Shown: positions 5,429 to 6,406 of the stretch, in pieces
How positions within the stretch are numbered: position 1 is the first letter of the stretch
Layout of the letters: each line of letters begins with the position of its first letter
NCBI GenBank assembly: GCA_016210375.1
Contig: JACQUH010000126.1
Span: 1-6,406, forward strand
From: Chloroflexota bacterium
GTDB lineage: Bacteria > Chloroflexota > Dehalococcoidia > Lucifugimonadales > JACPCL1
Direction: 5' to 3'
Length of the DNA: 6,406 nucleotides
Notes under the pieces: generated by a model
Told to the model about the DNA's origin: nothing
Seen by the model: only the letters and a program-made list of their open reading frames with translations
Databases searched by the model: none
Program-made: the position numbers and the translations under genes

Positions 5429-6022
5429 ATGTCCCCGGATACAAGGGCTGTTCTGCTGGTCATCCACCTGGTATCTGCCCTCTTCATGGCCGCGCCCCTG
5501 TACATGCTCATCGTGGTCAACGAGCGGGGCCGGTTCGCCGTGCCTCCAGGGCACAACACCGACCGGTACATGGAGAACATCATCAGGAACCAGCCGAAAC
5601 GGTGCTACGCCTACCTGGCCGTCATCCTGGTGTCGGGCCTGCTGGTCCTGAACCCGTGGACTGCGGGGTATGGCGACCGGCTGATACAGTGGCCCATACT
5701 GGGCAAGCTGGGGGTGCTCATCGTGCTGACGGGGCTGCTCTCCTACGTCCACCTGGGCATCCAGCCAAAGATTGAGGCGCTCCTCCAGGGCCTCAACCCT
5801 GGCGATACCCTGCCCGAGGACCGGAGGCCCGCGCTCGTGAGGCTGCGGACGCGACGCAAGCGCATCTCCGGCGTCTGCCTCTTCCTGGTGCTCACGGCCT
5901 TCATCATGGGGGTGAGGGTTACCATGGGCTACCACACCTGGCTAGCGGGCGCGCTCATGGTGGTCGCTGCCCTCTTCGCCTGGCGCGTGTACCGCCGCCC
6001 GGTCCCCTGGGGCTGGCTGTAA
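5429..6022 (+). CDS. Five-helix integral membrane protein of unknown function
   Basis: A 197-residue protein that I do not recognise firmly. Likely membrane helices are at 7-30, 59-76, 91-111, 146-164 and 167-186. Between the first two is a polar loop (NERGRFAVPPGHNTDRYMENI), and between the third and fourth a charged loop rich in Arg and Lys (about 112-146), which should be cytoplasmic. Histidines lie within or near helices at 13, 108 and 169, with another at 42 in the loop. The pattern of a His in the first helix followed by small residues loosely recalls DUF2269/CopD-type or b-type cytochrome-like membrane proteins, but I see no decisive motif. There is no signal peptide, cysteine pair or enzyme signature. 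It is transcribed away from the respiratory operon, and its own promoter is plausible. It sits between inverted copies of a palindromic element. Any link to the respiratory cluster is only by proximity. Confidence 0.85.
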   Translation: MSPDTRAVLLVIHLVSALFMAAPLYMLIVVNERGRFAVPPGHNTDRYMENIIRNQPKRCYAYLAVILVSGLLVLNPWTAGYGDRLIQWPILGKLGVLIVLTGLLSYVHLGIQPKIEALLQGLNPGDTLPEDRRPALVRLRTRRKRISGVCLFLVLTAFIMGVRVTMGYHTWLAGALMVVAALFAWRVYRRPVPWGWL

Positions 6023-6024
6023 AA

Positions 6025-6091
6025 CAGAAGAAGCGAGATGCCAAGCTCGCTCTCCAGATGGCTATGAGAAACTATCTCAGAACTTCTTCTG
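6025..6091 (+). other. Structured 3' region after the membrane protein gene
   Basis: Just after the stop, CAGAAGAAG (6025-6033) is perfectly complementary to CTTCTTCTG (6083-6091). Within it are AGCGAG/CTCGCT (6032-6037 with 6046-6051) and TGAGA/TCTCA (6065-6069 with 6075-6079). The RNA could form a closed multi-branch fold, though the outer and first inner stems compete for two bases. There is no T-tract, so this is at best a stability element or a Rho-independent terminator of unusual form. It may be chance. Confidence 0.35.
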
Positions 6092-6113
6092 GCGTCGCTC
6101 CCTGTTGGTCACT

Positions 6114-6254
6114 GACCTAACCCCCTCTGGCTCCCCCTTCCCGCACGGGAAGGGGGAGAAGGTTGGTTTGAATTGGTGTGATGCGGCCCTGCCGCATCAC
6201 ACCAATTCTTCAAATCAAAGTCCCCATCTCTTCGGCAGGGGGGAGACGGCGGTC
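6114..6254 (-). repeat. Palindromic MITE-like element, copy 2 (inverted relative to copy 1)
   Basis: This element is the reverse-complement relative of 5089-5238. It starts with GACCTAACCCCC (6114-6125), matching the reversed end of copy 1. Next comes the 28-base palindrome at 6131-6158, identical to the reverse complement of copy 1's stem C. The 18-bp stem 6170-6187 with 6191-6208 follows, whose core GTGTGATGCG/CGCATCACAC is shared with copy 1. The third part (6211-6254) is diverged and its stem is degraded; it ends in GGTC. Conserved stem pairing despite base changes between copies (for example AATCAG/CTGATT versus AATTGG/CCAATT) indicates that the fold itself is maintained. Confidence 0.75.
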
Positions 6255-6376
6255 TAACAGGCTGCGGAAAAAGGGGAGTGCAGAGGGGCAAAGCCACTCT
6301 GCCGGGAGTCTGAGGGTGTCCCTCAGATATAAATTCTCCCCCCTGCCTGGAAGAAAGGGGGCCAGGGGGTTAGGTC
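6255..6376 (+). repeat. Third palindromic repeat element, different sequence, same end motif
   Basis: Noncoding stretch abutting copy 2. It contains a stem with one mismatch (6280-6289 with 6293-6302, loop AAA) and a perfect 8-bp stem TCTGAGGG/CCCTCAGA (6309-6316 with 6320-6327, loop TGT). It ends with GGGGGTTAGGT (6365-6375), the same 11 bases that end copy 1. The segment beginning TAACAGGCTGCGGAAAAA is like a dispersed intergenic repeat that I recall from related genomes. I see no gene in it. Confidence 0.6.
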
Positions 6377-6377
6377 C

Positions 6378-6406
6378 GACCTCTCGCTGGGGCGAAGGGG
6401 ACAGGA
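6378..6406. repeat. Partial further repeat element cut by the window edge
   Basis: GACCT (6378-6382) begins what looks like another element, with the small hairpin TCGC/GCGA (6384-6387 with 6392-6395). Its junction with the preceding element, AGGTC-C-GACCT (6372-6382), is a perfect palindrome, as expected if two elements with matching ends lie end to end. Too little is visible to classify it. Confidence 0.4.

Noticed and set aside
5251..5583. Minus-strand frame of 110 codons reading into the membrane protein gene from the other strand
   Set aside because: It overlaps the start of a well-supported gene with a consensus ribosome site and shows no domain.
5089..6254. CRISPR array
   Set aside because: The palindromic copies are single, inverted and about 1 kb apart, with no regular repeat-spacer pattern and no cas genes.
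6109..6297. Minus-strand frame of 62 codons
   Set aside because: It lies entirely in repeat elements; its composition is that of the repeats.

Overview
The window looks like chromosomal DNA from a GC-rich, uncultured-type bacterium. My best guess is Chloroflexota, in the Dehalococcoidia/SAR202 range. This rests on the style of the NrfD and cytochrome proteins, the abundance of short G/C-rich palindromic intergenic repeats, and GC-rich codon use; no rRNA or other marker is present, so the placement is an inference.

Most of the window (4847 down to 10) is one minus-strand respiratory gene cluster. In transcription order it encodes: a Tat-exported periplasmic protein with four [4Fe-4S] motifs (4847-3918); a ten-helix NrfD/ActC-like quinol-interacting membrane protein (3933-2572); a small membrane-anchored Ig-like protein (2572-2009); a membrane-anchored diheme cytochrome c with a long Pro/Thr linker (2012-1134); and, after a 182-bp gap, a diheme cytochrome c lipoprotein carrying a collagen-like Gly-X-Y stalk (951-10). 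The first four genes overlap by 16, 1 and 4 bases, each has a good Shine-Dalgarno sequence, and they are almost certainly one translationally coupled operon. The fifth may be co-transcribed or separately expressed. No molybdopterin or other catalytic subunit is visible.

The simplest reading is a quinol/periplasm electron-transfer module. NrfD would exchange electrons with the quinone pool, the four-cluster protein would pass them on, and the two diheme cytochromes would carry them outward, the last on a lipid-anchored collagen-type stalk. Direction of flow and terminal donor or acceptor cannot be told from the sequence. The collagen-cytochrome frame ends at a TAA immediately before the window edge, and this stop looks premature.

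To the right (4848-5428) is a divergent intergenic region with a candidate promoter and leader hairpin for the operon, a small palindrome, and a roughly 150-bp palindromic element. A plus-strand gene (5429-6022) encodes a five-helix membrane protein of unknown function. It is followed by a structured 3' region and a second copy of the palindromic element in opposite orientation, so the gene sits between inverted copies. The right edge (6255-6406) holds further repeat elements of the same general kind and no gene.
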